A DNA stretch of 64,000 bases from Microbispora siamensis (GTDB lineage: Bacteria; Actinomycetota; Actinomycetes; Streptosporangiales; Streptosporangiaceae), in contig NZ_BOOF01000028.1 in NCBI RefSeq assembly GCF_016863095.1, positions 62,001 through 126,000 on the forward strand. The letters run 5' to 3'. The notes beneath the pieces were generated by a model, which was not told the DNA's origin, did not search any database, and was given only the letters and a program-made list of their open reading frames with translations. Of the stretch, positions 56,383-64,000 are shown piece after piece (the stretch's first letter is position 1; each line of letters starts with the position of its first letter). Made by a program: the position numbers and the translations under genes.

Positions 56383-57708
56383 TCAATCTTCCGCCGGGTT
56401 GGCCCGCCTCCGGCGGGTGAACCGGGCGTACGCCAGGGCGGCACCGCCGACCAGCAGCGGCCAGACGAGATAGACGCCCGACGCGGCGACCAGCAGGGCG
56501 ACCGCCACGAGCGCGAGCAGGGCGGCGGCCCTGGCCCGGCCACGCGGCAGCAGCCGGATGGCGGCCGCCACGCCGATCGCGTAGACCACCACGAACGATC
56601 CGTTGGTCATCAGCACCAGCGGACGGATGCCCGTCCCCGCCGCGTACACGACGGCGAGCGCCAGGAAGGACAGCACGGCGACGACCGCGAGGCTGCGCCG
56701 GGGCACCTCCCCGGCGACGCTGCCGCGGGAGAGCCAGCCGGGCAGGGCGCCGTCGCGGCCGAGGGCCGCGCCGAGCTTGGCCGCCCCGGCCCAGTAGGCG
56801 TTCATCGCGCCGAGCGTCAGCAGCAGCGCGGCGACGGCGGCGAGCAGCCGGGCGTTGCCGCCGAGACCGAGGGCCAGCAGGTCGCCGAGGGGCGCCCGTG
56901 CGCTCCCGGCGGCCGGGCCGAGGACGGCGACGGTGGCGAAGGCGACCGACAGGTACAGCACGCCGACCAGCACGACGGCGGCCGCGGCGGCCCTGGGCAG
57001 GTCCCTGGCGGGCCTGCGGAAGTCGGCGGCGAGGTGCGTGATCGCCTCCCAGCCGGCGAAGCTCCACACCAGCAGGGCCGCCGCCGGGGCGACGGCCGTC
57101 CAGCCGTGCGGGGCGAACGGCCGCAGGTTGGCCACGTCGGTGTGCGGGAGCGACAGCGCGACGGCGACCACGAGCAGCGCGACGAGCAGCCCCGCCAGCC
57201 CGAGCTGGACCCGGCCGGTCACCCGCAGCCCTGAGGCGTTCGACACGGTCACGATCGCCATCAGCCCCGCCGCCGTCAGCGTCGCGGTGCCGGTCCCGCC
57301 GCCCACAGCGGCGGCGACGTACTCGCCGCCGAACAGCGCCGCGGCGGCGGCGCTCGGCGGGATCGCGAAGTAGAAGCACCAGCCGACGACGACCGCGGCC
57401 CGGTCCCCGAAGGCGAGGCGGGCGTAGGTCGACACGCCGCCGGAGTCCGGGTGGCGCGCGCCGAGCGCGGCGAAGGCCGCGGCCAGCGGGGCGGACAGCA
57501 CGACCAGGCCGAGCCAGGCCAGCAGCGACGCCGGCCCGGCCGCCTGGGCAGCGAGCGCGGGCAGGGCGATGACTCCTGTGCCGAGCACCGCGCCGACGTA
57601 CATGGCGGCGCCCTGGGCCGCCGTGAGGCGGCCCGCCGGTGTGGTGACGGGTGCGGCGGCGGATGTGACGGCGGATGTGACGGCAGGGGTGACGCTCGTC
57701 CGAGTCAT
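56383..57708 (-). CDS. APC family amino acid permease
   Basis: The 441-residue protein has 12 TM helices. The first unwound-helix motif is YVGAVLGTGVIALPALAAQA; SGGVSTYARLAFGDRAAVVV and LLVWSFAGWEAITHLAADFR are further family features. Members resemble YjeH/YjeM-type exporters or importers of amino acids. The next minus-strand gene upstream (higher coordinates) is the LAL regulator; read-through is not evident. Confidence 0.85.
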   Translation of the reverse strand: MTRTSVTPAVTSAVTSAAAPVTTPAGRLTAAQGAAMYVGAVLGTGVIALPALAAQAAGPASLLAWLGLVVLSAPLAAAFAALGARHPDSGGVSTYARLAFGDRAAVVVGWCFYFAIPPSAAAAALFGGEYVAAAVGGGTGTATLTAAGLMAIVTVSNASGLRVTGRVQLGLAGLLVALLVVAVALSLPHTDVANLRPFAPHGWTAVAPAAALLVWSFAGWEAITHLAADFRRPARDLPRAAAAAVVLVGVLYLSVAFATVAVLGPAAGSARAPLGDLLALGLGGNARLLAAVAALLLTLGAMNAYWAGAAKLGAALGRDGALPGWLSRGSVAGEVPRRSLAVVAVLSFLALAVVYAAGTGIRPLVLMTNGSFVVVYAIGVAAAIRLLPRGRARAAALLALVAVALLVAASGVYLVWPLLVGGAALAYARFTRRRRANPAED

Positions 57709-57779
57709 GCGCGTTCACCTTCCAGTCAGGGGAGTGGCCGGCCGGGGATTCCCCGGCCGGCCCAGATCGGGGAGCTGTC

Positions 57780-60578
57780 TCAGGCGGAGGTGCTGAACTC
57801 GAGGCTGGCGGGCAGGTCGGAACGGCGGGTGACGTTGAGCTTGCGGTAGATCCGGGTCAGGTGCTGCTCGACCGTGCTGACCGTGATGTACAGCTTGTCG
57901 GCGATCTCGCGGTTGGTGTATCCGACCGCGGCGAGCGAGGCCACCCGGCGCTCGGCTTCGCTCAGCGTCCCCGGACCGCTGTCCGTGCGGGGCGGCTCGG
58001 CCGGCTGCGCGGGAGCGCCCTGGGTGAGCGCGTTGACCAGCGGGACGGCCTCGCACTCCTCCGCGATCCGCTGGGCCTGCCTGGCGACCGTACGGGCGCG
58101 GCGCAGCTCTCCCACCGCCTGGTAGGCGTCGGCCAGATCGACCAGGGCCCGGGCCAGCTCGTACTGGTCGCCGCTCGCCTGGAGCATGTCGGCGGCGCGG
58201 CGCAGCATCGGGGGACGCTGCTTGGGCTCGCTCGCCGCGGCCGTCAGCCGCAGACCGGTCCCACGGGCGCGCACCGGCCCGGGGGCGCAGCGCGCCACGT
58301 GCTCGTCCAGCAGCGGCCGGGCCCGCTCCGGGCGGCCCATGCCGATCAGCGCCTCGGCCGCGCCCGTCCGCCAGGAGACCAGTCCGGGCGAGTCGAGGCT
58401 CCAGGAGCCCATCAGCTCGCCGCAGGTCTGGAAGTCGCGCAGCGCCATGCCGAGGTCGCCCGTCGCCAGGTGGTAGCGGCCCCGCGCGTTCAGGTAGTGC
58501 AGGCCGTACCGGGTCTGGAGCATGGCCTCGGGCACCGGCTGGTTCACCAGTTGCACGGCCTCGTCCAGCCGGCCCATCGCGGTCACCGCCGTCAGCAGCA
58601 CCGACAGCGGGGCGCCGACCGCGACCCCCCAGCTCGTCGGCGGGATGAGCCGTACGGCCATCTGGGCGAGGCCCTCGGCGCCCTCCAGGTCGCCCTGCCG
58701 CAGGCTGATCTCGGCGCGCAGCGCCGCGAGGCGGGCCTGCCTGCTGGGGGCCCGGCGGCTGGCGGCCTCCTCGAAGAACAGGTCGCACCAGGGCGCCGCC
58801 AGGTCGGGCCGCTCGCCGTAGATCAGCGCGAGCAGGGCGCACTCGACGGCGTCCATCGACATGTCGTCGAGGCGGGAGCCGCGCAGGATGCGCTCCACGT
58901 CGGCCAGCGTCTGGGGGTGCGGGCCCTTGGTCAGCACCGCCGCGAGCGCGGTGGCGGCCTCCAGCCTGCCGATGACCGGCGCGGACGGCGGCGCCTGCGT
59001 GCTCATGTCGGTGACCCTCGGGATGTGCGCGAGGAACGGAGTGTAGGAGCAGCGCAGCCACGGCCGGGCGGCGCGGATCTCGGCCACGGTCTCCGCGTCC
59101 ATGATCGAGCCGATCCTGCCCAGGTGGTCGAGCACGTCGCGGGCGTCGTCGAAGCGGCCGTGCCACAACAGCGCCTTGGCCAGCACGACCGCGTCGGAGC
59201 CGCGCAGGTGGCCGCGGTGCATGGCGTCGGTGAGCTCGTCGAGGTGGGCCGCGGGAGCGCTCGGGTTGAGCCGCCACTCCGCCCGCACCAGAGTCGTCTT
59301 GATGGTGGCCCGGCGCTGGTCGTCGGTGCACGCGCCGTCGGCCAGCCGCAGGTAGTCGACGGCGGGCTCGACGCGTCCCTCGCTGAGCGCCTGCCTGGCC
59401 GCCTCCTCCAGGATCGGCACGGCCCAGGGCCCCCCGTTGTGCGAGGCGGCCAGCAGGTGCTCGGCGATCACGGCGGCCGGTGCGCCCTGGCCGTACGCCA
59501 GCTCGGCGGCCCTGCGGTGCAGGTCCGTCCGCTCGTGCCGGTCGAGGTCGGCGAGCACGGCGGCGCGCGCCTGGGGGTGGCGCAGGTGCAGGTCGGCGCC
59601 GACCAGCCCGGCGTTGTGCAGCGCGTTGAGCGCCTGGACGACGACGCCGGCGTCGAGGTCGAGCAGCCGGTCGAGGTGGCCGGGGTCGGCGGCGACCGCC
59701 AGGCCCCGCGCGACGCGGGCCGCGAGCGGGTGCCCGCGGCGCAGGCACGACTGCACCGCCTGGCGGTAGGCGTCGCCCGCGACGATCTCGTCGATCCCCG
59801 CGTCCGCCTCGGTCTCGGCCGTGGCGCCTCCGGCGTCGGCCGCGGCGAGGTGGTCCTCGATGAGCGCGCCCACGAGCAGCGGGTTGCCGCCGCTGACCGC
59901 GTGCCAGTCCGCGGCGAGCCGCCGGGCGACGTCGTCACCGACGATGTCGGCGGCCATGATCTCGACGCCCTCGCGGGACAGGGCCGACAGCGGGAGGCGG
60001 CGGCAGTGCGGCTGGCGCAGCAGTTCGGTCTGGAACAGCGTCGGGGCGTTCCACGACTCCTCCGACTGGCTGAAGATCGCCAGGATGTGGGCGAAGCGCA
60101 GCCTGCGGGCGAGGTAGGCCAGGCAGAGCTGCGAGGCGCGGTCGGCGTGCTGGATGTCGTCCACCACGATCATGAGGGGGTGCCGCTCGGCGAGTTCGAG
60201 CAGCACCATACACAGGGCGTGCACGATGTGGGCGTCCACCTGGTCGACGTAGTCGGCCAGCGGGTCGGCCGACATGGCGCAGCGGGCGCCCTCGTGCAGC
60301 AGGTTGCGGGTGCGCTCCTCCTCGTCGGGGGTGAGCGGCGCGTTGTGCAGGATCTGCGACAGCACGGCCAGTGCAAGTCCCGACTCCGCCTGCGAGCAGG
60401 TCGCGGTCAGCGGCAGGGCGCCGTGCTCCAGCGCGTCCTCGACCAGAGTGTTGAGCAGTGCGGTCTTCCCCGTCGCGACGGGCCCGCCGACGATGGCGAT
60501 CTTTCCTCTGCCGGTGACGGCGTCGGCCAGCATGTCCTCAAGGGAGGCCAACACCTCTTCCCGCTCCACCAGGGCCAT
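57780..60578 (-). CDS. Large LuxR family (LAL) transcriptional regulator
   Basis: The protein has 932 residues. The N-terminal AAA/P-loop ATPase has Walker A GGPVATGKT at 31-39 and Walker B-like HPLMIVVDDIQHADRASQLC. A TPR-rich helical middle follows. The C-terminal LuxR HTH is at about 870-925: LSEAERRVASLAAVGYTNRE, VEQHLTRIYRKLNVTRRSDL. LAL regulators are typical pathway-specific activators in actinobacterial gene clusters. GGGAGG lies 6 nt upstream of the ATG. It is upstream of, and in the same orientation as, the permease, and lies next to leuA. Confidence 0.88.
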   Translation of the reverse strand: MALVEREEVLASLEDMLADAVTGRGKIAIVGGPVATGKTALLNTLVEDALEHGALPLTATCSQAESGLALAVLSQILHNAPLTPDEEERTRNLLHEGARCAMSADPLADYVDQVDAHIVHALCMVLLELAERHPLMIVVDDIQHADRASQLCLAYLARRLRFAHILAIFSQSEESWNAPTLFQTELLRQPHCRRLPLSALSREGVEIMAADIVGDDVARRLAADWHAVSGGNPLLVGALIEDHLAAADAGGATAETEADAGIDEIVAGDAYRQAVQSCLRRGHPLAARVARGLAVAADPGHLDRLLDLDAGVVVQALNALHNAGLVGADLHLRHPQARAAVLADLDRHERTDLHRRAAELAYGQGAPAAVIAEHLLAASHNGGPWAVPILEEAARQALSEGRVEPAVDYLRLADGACTDDQRRATIKTTLVRAEWRLNPSAPAAHLDELTDAMHRGHLRGSDAVVLAKALLWHGRFDDARDVLDHLGRIGSIMDAETVAEIRAARPWLRCSYTPFLAHIPRVTDMSTQAPPSAPVIGRLEAATALAAVLTKGPHPQTLADVERILRGSRLDDMSMDAVECALLALIYGERPDLAAPWCDLFFEEAASRRAPSRQARLAALRAEISLRQGDLEGAEGLAQMAVRLIPPTSWGVAVGAPLSVLLTAVTAMGRLDEAVQLVNQPVPEAMLQTRYGLHYLNARGRYHLATGDLGMALRDFQTCGELMGSWSLDSPGLVSWRTGAAEALIGMGRPERARPLLDEHVARCAPGPVRARGTGLRLTAAASEPKQRPPMLRRAADMLQASGDQYELARALVDLADAYQAVGELRRARTVARQAQRIAEECEAVPLVNALTQGAPAQPAEPPRTDSGPGTLSEAERRVASLAAVGYTNREIADKLYITVSTVEQHLTRIYRKLNVTRRSDLPASLEFSTSA

Positions 60579-60668
60579 AATGAGCCTCCCGAATTCCGTT
60601 CGATTCTCGGCCGCGCGGCCGGTTCACAATTGCCGTGACTTCTGTAAAGCTTCAGTGTTGAGCAGCGT

Positions 60669-62402
60669 TCAGCCGACCAGCGTCATTCGCGCGGAAACGC
60701 TCTCGCCGGCCCGCTCCCCCGCGCCTTCCCCATCCGTTTCACCCGCGCGGGCCAGCGCCGAGCGGACGGCGGCGAAGGACGCGGCGACCACGTCGTGGTC
60801 GAGGCCCACCCCCCAGACCTGCCGCCCGTCGATCACACACTCGGCGTAGACCGCGACCTCCCGGTCCTCCGCGCTCCCGGCCGCGGCCTCCACGCCGGTG
60901 CGGTGGACCATCTGCACGTCCACGTTCCAGACCGCCAGCCGGGCGCCCAGGGTGCGAATGGCGTCGGCCCGCGGCCCGGCGACGTCGAAGCGCGCGCCGT
61001 CGACGTACAACGTGGTCTGCAGCGGCCGGCCGCCGAGCCCGAGCGGTACGGTGATCTCGGTCCGCGACAGGTACTCCTCGTCGAACAGATCGCGGACGAC
61101 GGCCGGGGTGATCTCCCCGCCCGAGCCGTCCGCGTGGGCCTGCACGACGCGGGCGAACTCCGCCTGCAGGTTCTTGGGCAGGTTCAGCCCGTGCCAGGCG
61201 CTCAGGATGTAGGCCACGCCTCCCTTGCCCGACTGGCTGTTGATGCGCACCACGGCCTCGTACGTGCGGCCGACGTCCTTGGGGTCGATCGGCAGGTACG
61301 GCATCCGCCACGGCAGGTCGTCCACGCCCACGCCGGCCTCACCTGCCTCCACGGCCAGCGCGTCGAAGCCCTTCTTGATGGCGTCCTGGTGGGAGCCGGA
61401 GAAGGCCGTGTAGACGAGGTCGCCGCCGTACGGGTGGCGGGGGCTGACCTGCATCTCGTTGCAGTACTCGACGGTGCGGCGGATCTCGGTGATGTCGGAG
61501 AAGTCGATGCCGGGGTCGACGCCGTGGGTGTACATGTTCAGGCCGAGCGTGACCAGGCAGACGTTGCCGGCCCGCTCGCCGTTGCCGAACAGGCAGCCCT
61601 CGATCCGCTGCGCGCCGGCCAGCAGCGCCAGCTCGGAGGCGGCCACGCCGGTGCCCCGGTCGTTGTGCGGGTGGATCGACAGGCAGACGTGCTCGCGGCG
61701 CGACAGGTTGCGGTCGAGCCACTCGATCTGGTCGGCGAAGACGTGCGGGAGCGACCGCTCCACCGTCGTCGGGAAGTTGAGGATGATCTCCCGGCCCTCC
61801 TCCGGCTGCCACACGTCCATGACCGCCTCGCAGACCTCGAGGGCGAACTCGGGCTCGGTCTCGTTGAACAGCTCGGGCGAATACTGGAACCCCAGGTCGC
61901 AGTCGCCGAGGGTCGCCTCGGCGTACTTCATCATCAGGCGGGTGCCCTCGACGGCGAGGTCCCTGCACTCGTCGCGGGTCATGCCGAAGACCACCCGGCG
62001 GAAGAGCGGGGCCGTCGCGTTGTAGAGGTGGATGTTGGCCCGGGGGGCGCCGGCCAGGCTCTCCACGGTCCGCCGGATCAGCTCGTCCCGCGCCTGCACC
62101 AGAACCGAGATCCGCACGTCGTCGGGGATCCGGTCCTGCTCGATGAGCATGCGCACGAAGTCGTGGTCGTCCTGGCTCGCCACCGGGAACCCGACCTCGA
62201 TCTCCTTGTAGCCCATCCGTACGAGGAGGTCGAACATCGCCAGCTTGCGCTCCGGGCTCATCGGGTTGACCAGCGACTGGTTGCCGTCGCGCAGGTCGGT
62301 GGACAGCCATCGCGGGGCGGCCTCGATCGTCCGGTCCGGCCAGCGCCGGTCCGCCAGGCGGACGGGGGTGAAGGCCGAGTAACGGGAAGGAGAGCTGCTC
62401 AT
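60669..62402 (-). CDS. leuA: 2-isopropylmalate synthase LeuA
   Basis: The 577-residue enzyme of the actinobacterial type catalyses the first step of leucine biosynthesis (2-ketoisovalerate + acetyl-CoA). Catalytic motifs are RWLSTDLRDGNQSLVNPMS, KEIEVGFPVASQDDHDFVRM, and CLSIHPHNDRGTGVAASEL (metal His). A C-terminal LeuA regulatory domain (LAVWNVDVQMVHRTGVEAAA) senses leucine. AAAGGA precedes the ATG at 62402. The next gene downstream on its strand is the LAL regulator. It could be the house-keeping copy or a pathway-specific one. Confidence 0.93.
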   Translation of the reverse strand: MSSSPSRYSAFTPVRLADRRWPDRTIEAAPRWLSTDLRDGNQSLVNPMSPERKLAMFDLLVRMGYKEIEVGFPVASQDDHDFVRMLIEQDRIPDDVRISVLVQARDELIRRTVESLAGAPRANIHLYNATAPLFRRVVFGMTRDECRDLAVEGTRLMMKYAEATLGDCDLGFQYSPELFNETEPEFALEVCEAVMDVWQPEEGREIILNFPTTVERSLPHVFADQIEWLDRNLSRREHVCLSIHPHNDRGTGVAASELALLAGAQRIEGCLFGNGERAGNVCLVTLGLNMYTHGVDPGIDFSDITEIRRTVEYCNEMQVSPRHPYGGDLVYTAFSGSHQDAIKKGFDALAVEAGEAGVGVDDLPWRMPYLPIDPKDVGRTYEAVVRINSQSGKGGVAYILSAWHGLNLPKNLQAEFARVVQAHADGSGGEITPAVVRDLFDEEYLSRTEITVPLGLGGRPLQTTLYVDGARFDVAGPRADAIRTLGARLAVWNVDVQMVHRTGVEAAAGSAEDREVAVYAECVIDGRQVWGVGLDHDVVAASFAAVRSALARAGETDGEGAGERAGESVSARMTLVG

Positions 62403-62699
62403 GAGGAATTCCTTTCTCATCGGCGACCATGTCACCGAATTCGCGACCGACCGTTTTCCGAAAAGCTGTCCGCGAATCCCGCCGACTTCCTTCCGGAAGG
62501 CCGTCCGAATTTCCGGCGATTCGCTGACCGGCACGTTGCCGAAGCTACAAGCGCCCTGGTCAAGGGGCAAGGGAGAAGCAACTAGAGTGCGCCCGGCATC
62601 ACCCGGACGATCGGTAGGGGTATCGAAAGTTGTAGGCCCGGTACAACCTCCCGGGCGGCCCTCTTAACGACCCCCTGAATCGGACACATACTCCGGGTC
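62403..62699. other. Divergent leuA-ubiA intergenic region
   Basis: About 300 nt without a supported gene between leuA and the UbiA gene. It contains the palindrome GTTGTA-N7-TACAAC at 62629-62647. A frame continues upstream from leuA (MRKEFL and before) but has no ribosome site beyond the chosen start. Confidence 0.5.
62629..62647. promoter_or_regulatory. Palindrome GTTGTA-N7-TACAAC, candidate operator
   Basis: Perfect 6-bp arms in the divergent promoter region of leuA and the prenyltransferase gene, 53 nt before the latter. A binding site for the LAL regulator or a leucine-responsive regulator is possible; the protein is unknown. Confidence 0.4.
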
Positions 62700-63647
62700 A
62701 TGTCGATGAGCAGAGCAGCGTTCCCAGCCATTTCGATTCCGCCTTTCCGAATCTTCGGAATGTGCGTGACCGAGGCGCGCCCGTCCGTTCTGGCCATCTT
62801 CTTCCTGCGGTTCGCCGCCGGCGCGGCCGTGGACGCCGGACTCGCCCCCGCCGACCCGTTCCGCCTGCTGGCGGGCGCCCTGGTGTGGCAGTGCGCGATC
62901 TTCTTCGTCTACCTGTTCAACGGCGTGACGGACGTGCGGGAGGACCGCGTGAACGGCTCGCGCCGGCCGATCGCCCGCGGCGACCTCGACCCCGAACTGG
63001 CCTGGATCGTCGCCTGGACCGCCGCCGCGGCCGCCCTGCTCGGCGCGCTGCTGCTCGGCGGCGCGATGATCTGGCTGGTCACGGCGGTGCTCGTGCTCGG
63101 CTACCTCTACTCGGCGCCGCCCTTCCAGCTCAAGAAGTGGTCCAGCGCCACGGTCGTGGTCGGCGGCGTGTCCGGCCTGCTCTCCTACTGCGCGGGATAC
63201 GCCTCGTACGGGACCGGCCCCGGCGGGCGCGAGATGATCGCGCTGCCCGCGTTCGCCGTCGCGGCGTCGCTGTGGATGGGCCTGGTCGGCACGCCGGCGA
63301 AGGACCTGCCGGACATCGCGGGCGACCGCTCCGCCGGGCGGGCGACGTTCGCGGTGAGCCGCGGAGAATGGCCGGTCAGGCTGCTGCTGTCGGCGGTCGC
63401 CGCCTGCGTCGCGCTCGCTTTCTGCGCGGTCGCGCTGCTATTGCGGGTGCCGCTCGGCATGGCGCCGGCCGTGATGCTCACCGGCGCCGCGCTGCTCACC
63501 GTCGTCACTCTTACTCCGCTTTCCCGGGGGTCCCGGGTGCGCCGCCGCCTGCCCTACCGGGCGTTCATGACGACGCAATACGCTGTGCATTTGGCTGTTC
63601 TTCTCCCGCTGGTGTCACAATTCTTATTGTCTGGGCGTGCGGCTTAG
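62700..63647 (+). CDS. UbiA family prenyltransferase
   Basis: The 315-residue polytopic protein has the aspartate-rich motifs NGVTDVREDRVNGSRRPIA (variant of NDxxDxxxD) and KDLPDIAGDRSAG (DxxxD type), separated by TM helices (LLGALLLGGAMIWLVTAVLV). Length and roughly nine TM segments fit. UbiA enzymes transfer prenyl chains to aromatic or other acceptors in quinone, lipid or natural-product biosynthesis. The first Asp-rich motif has Gly for Asn/Asp in the second position. It is probably pathway-specific given the LAL gene nearby. Confidence 0.82.
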   Translation: MSMSRAAFPAISIPPFRIFGMCVTEARPSVLAIFFLRFAAGAAVDAGLAPADPFRLLAGALVWQCAIFFVYLFNGVTDVREDRVNGSRRPIARGDLDPELAWIVAWTAAAAALLGALLLGGAMIWLVTAVLVLGYLYSAPPFQLKKWSSATVVVGGVSGLLSYCAGYASYGTGPGGREMIALPAFAVAASLWMGLVGTPAKDLPDIAGDRSAGRATFAVSRGEWPVRLLLSAVAACVALAFCAVALLLRVPLGMAPAVMLTGAALLTVVTLTPLSRGSRVRRRLPYRAFMTTQYAVHLAVLLPLVSQFLLSGRAA

Positions 63648-63690
63648 TCCAGGATGGAGGGCACTCGTCCGCTTCCTCTCGGAGGGTCCA

Positions 63691-64000
63691 TTGGCGGGAG
63701 ATGGAGAACTGGGACCGGCGGTCCCGGACTTCGAGGGTTTCCTCGAAGCGCATCGCTCCGAGATTCTGGAAGCGTACGCACGGAACCTGGCGGCACTGGA
63801 CAGCCCGATCAGCCGCGACCCGATCGCCCTGCGGCAGGCGCTGGCGAACGCGGAGCAGATCCTCGACGACGTCGCGGAGACGCTGCGGGCCGGCAGCATC
63901 AAGGTGGGCGACTCCCACAAGATGATCGCGTGGGAGGTGGGGGCGACCAGGGCGGCGAGCGGGGTTCATCCGGACGAGTCGCTCCGCGCGGCGTCGGTGT
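63691..64000 (+). CDS. PucR-like regulator, N-terminal part (continues beyond the window)
   Basis: A TTG start at 63691 is supported by GGAGG 7 nt upstream. The 103 visible residues form a helical sensory domain (VPDFEGFLEAHRSEILEAYA, ALRQALANAEQILDDVAETL) with WEVGATRAASGVHPDESLRA near the end, typical of the RsbRD-like N-terminal domain in actinobacterial PucR/HTH regulators. The rest of the gene is outside. It lies 43 nt after the prenyltransferase, suggesting an operon. Confidence 0.55.
   Translation, partial: MAGDGELGPAVPDFEGFLEAHRSEILEAYARNLAALDSPISRDPIALRQALANAEQILDDVAETLRAGSIKVGDSHKMIAWEVGATRAASGVHPDESLRAASV

Overview
The window is very GC-rich, densely coded DNA from an actinobacterium. 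GTG and TTG starts are frequent, and many stops overlap the next start (ATGA, TGATG). The gene content points to a filamentous, sporulating actinomycete, most likely of the order Streptosporangiales, although the order-level placement is inference. Supporting genes are an actinobacterial gas-vesicle cluster, an AfsR/SARP regulator, a large LuxR (LAL) regulator, an F420-type PPOX protein, and wall hydrolases carrying a domain like Streptomyces spore-associated protein A.

Layout. 1-1.3 kb: Asp23/Gls24 envelope-stress operon (minus). 1.6-7.9 kb: gas-vesicle operon (gvpY-like, gvpZ-like, gvpA, F, G, O, J, L, S, K), facing away from the Asp23 operon; each side of the shared intergenic region has a match to a stress-sigma promoter. 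7.9-11.3 kb: a small unknown gene, a coupled methyltransferase / haem-oxygenase-like di-iron enzyme / glycosyltransferase set, and a convergent CDGSH iron-sulfur gene. 11.4-17.7 kb: an unusual four-gene minus operon with a large one-TM protein, an EspI/ParA-like ATPase, a membrane-anchored protein and a long low-complexity secreted protein. 18.3-22.7 kb: photolyase, AraC regulator with divergent hydrolase, TetR regulator with divergent PPOX protein. 22.7-42.7 kb: a dispersed selenocysteine region (selB-selA, tRNA-Sec next to selD, and a three-subunit formate dehydrogenase whose catalytic subunit carries an in-frame TGA and a SECIS hairpin). Interspersed are a five-repeat secreted protein, a pectinesterase, an IclR regulator, an EACC1-caspase membrane protein, a PD-(D/E)XK nuclease-like gene, a DUF6886 gene and an MFS exporter. 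42.8-48.2 kb: a SARP regulator and two tandem wall hydrolases sharing a nearly identical C-terminal domain. 48.4-57.7 kb: small protein, DedA, DUF998 protein, YciI protein, an ECF sigma factor fused to a degenerate tyrosine-recombinase domain, a coupled two-component system, PAP2 phosphatase and APC permease. 57.8-64 kb: LAL regulator, leuA, UbiA prenyltransferase and the start of a PucR-like regulator, possibly the edge of a specialised-metabolism locus.

Main interactions. selA, selB, selC and selD together supply what is needed to decode the UGA in the formate dehydrogenase gene, the only selenoprotein seen here. The best candidates for undescribed biology are the sigma-recombinase fusion coupled to a two-component system, the EACC1-caspase membrane protein, the 11-18 kb operon, and the SapA-domain wall hydrolases.
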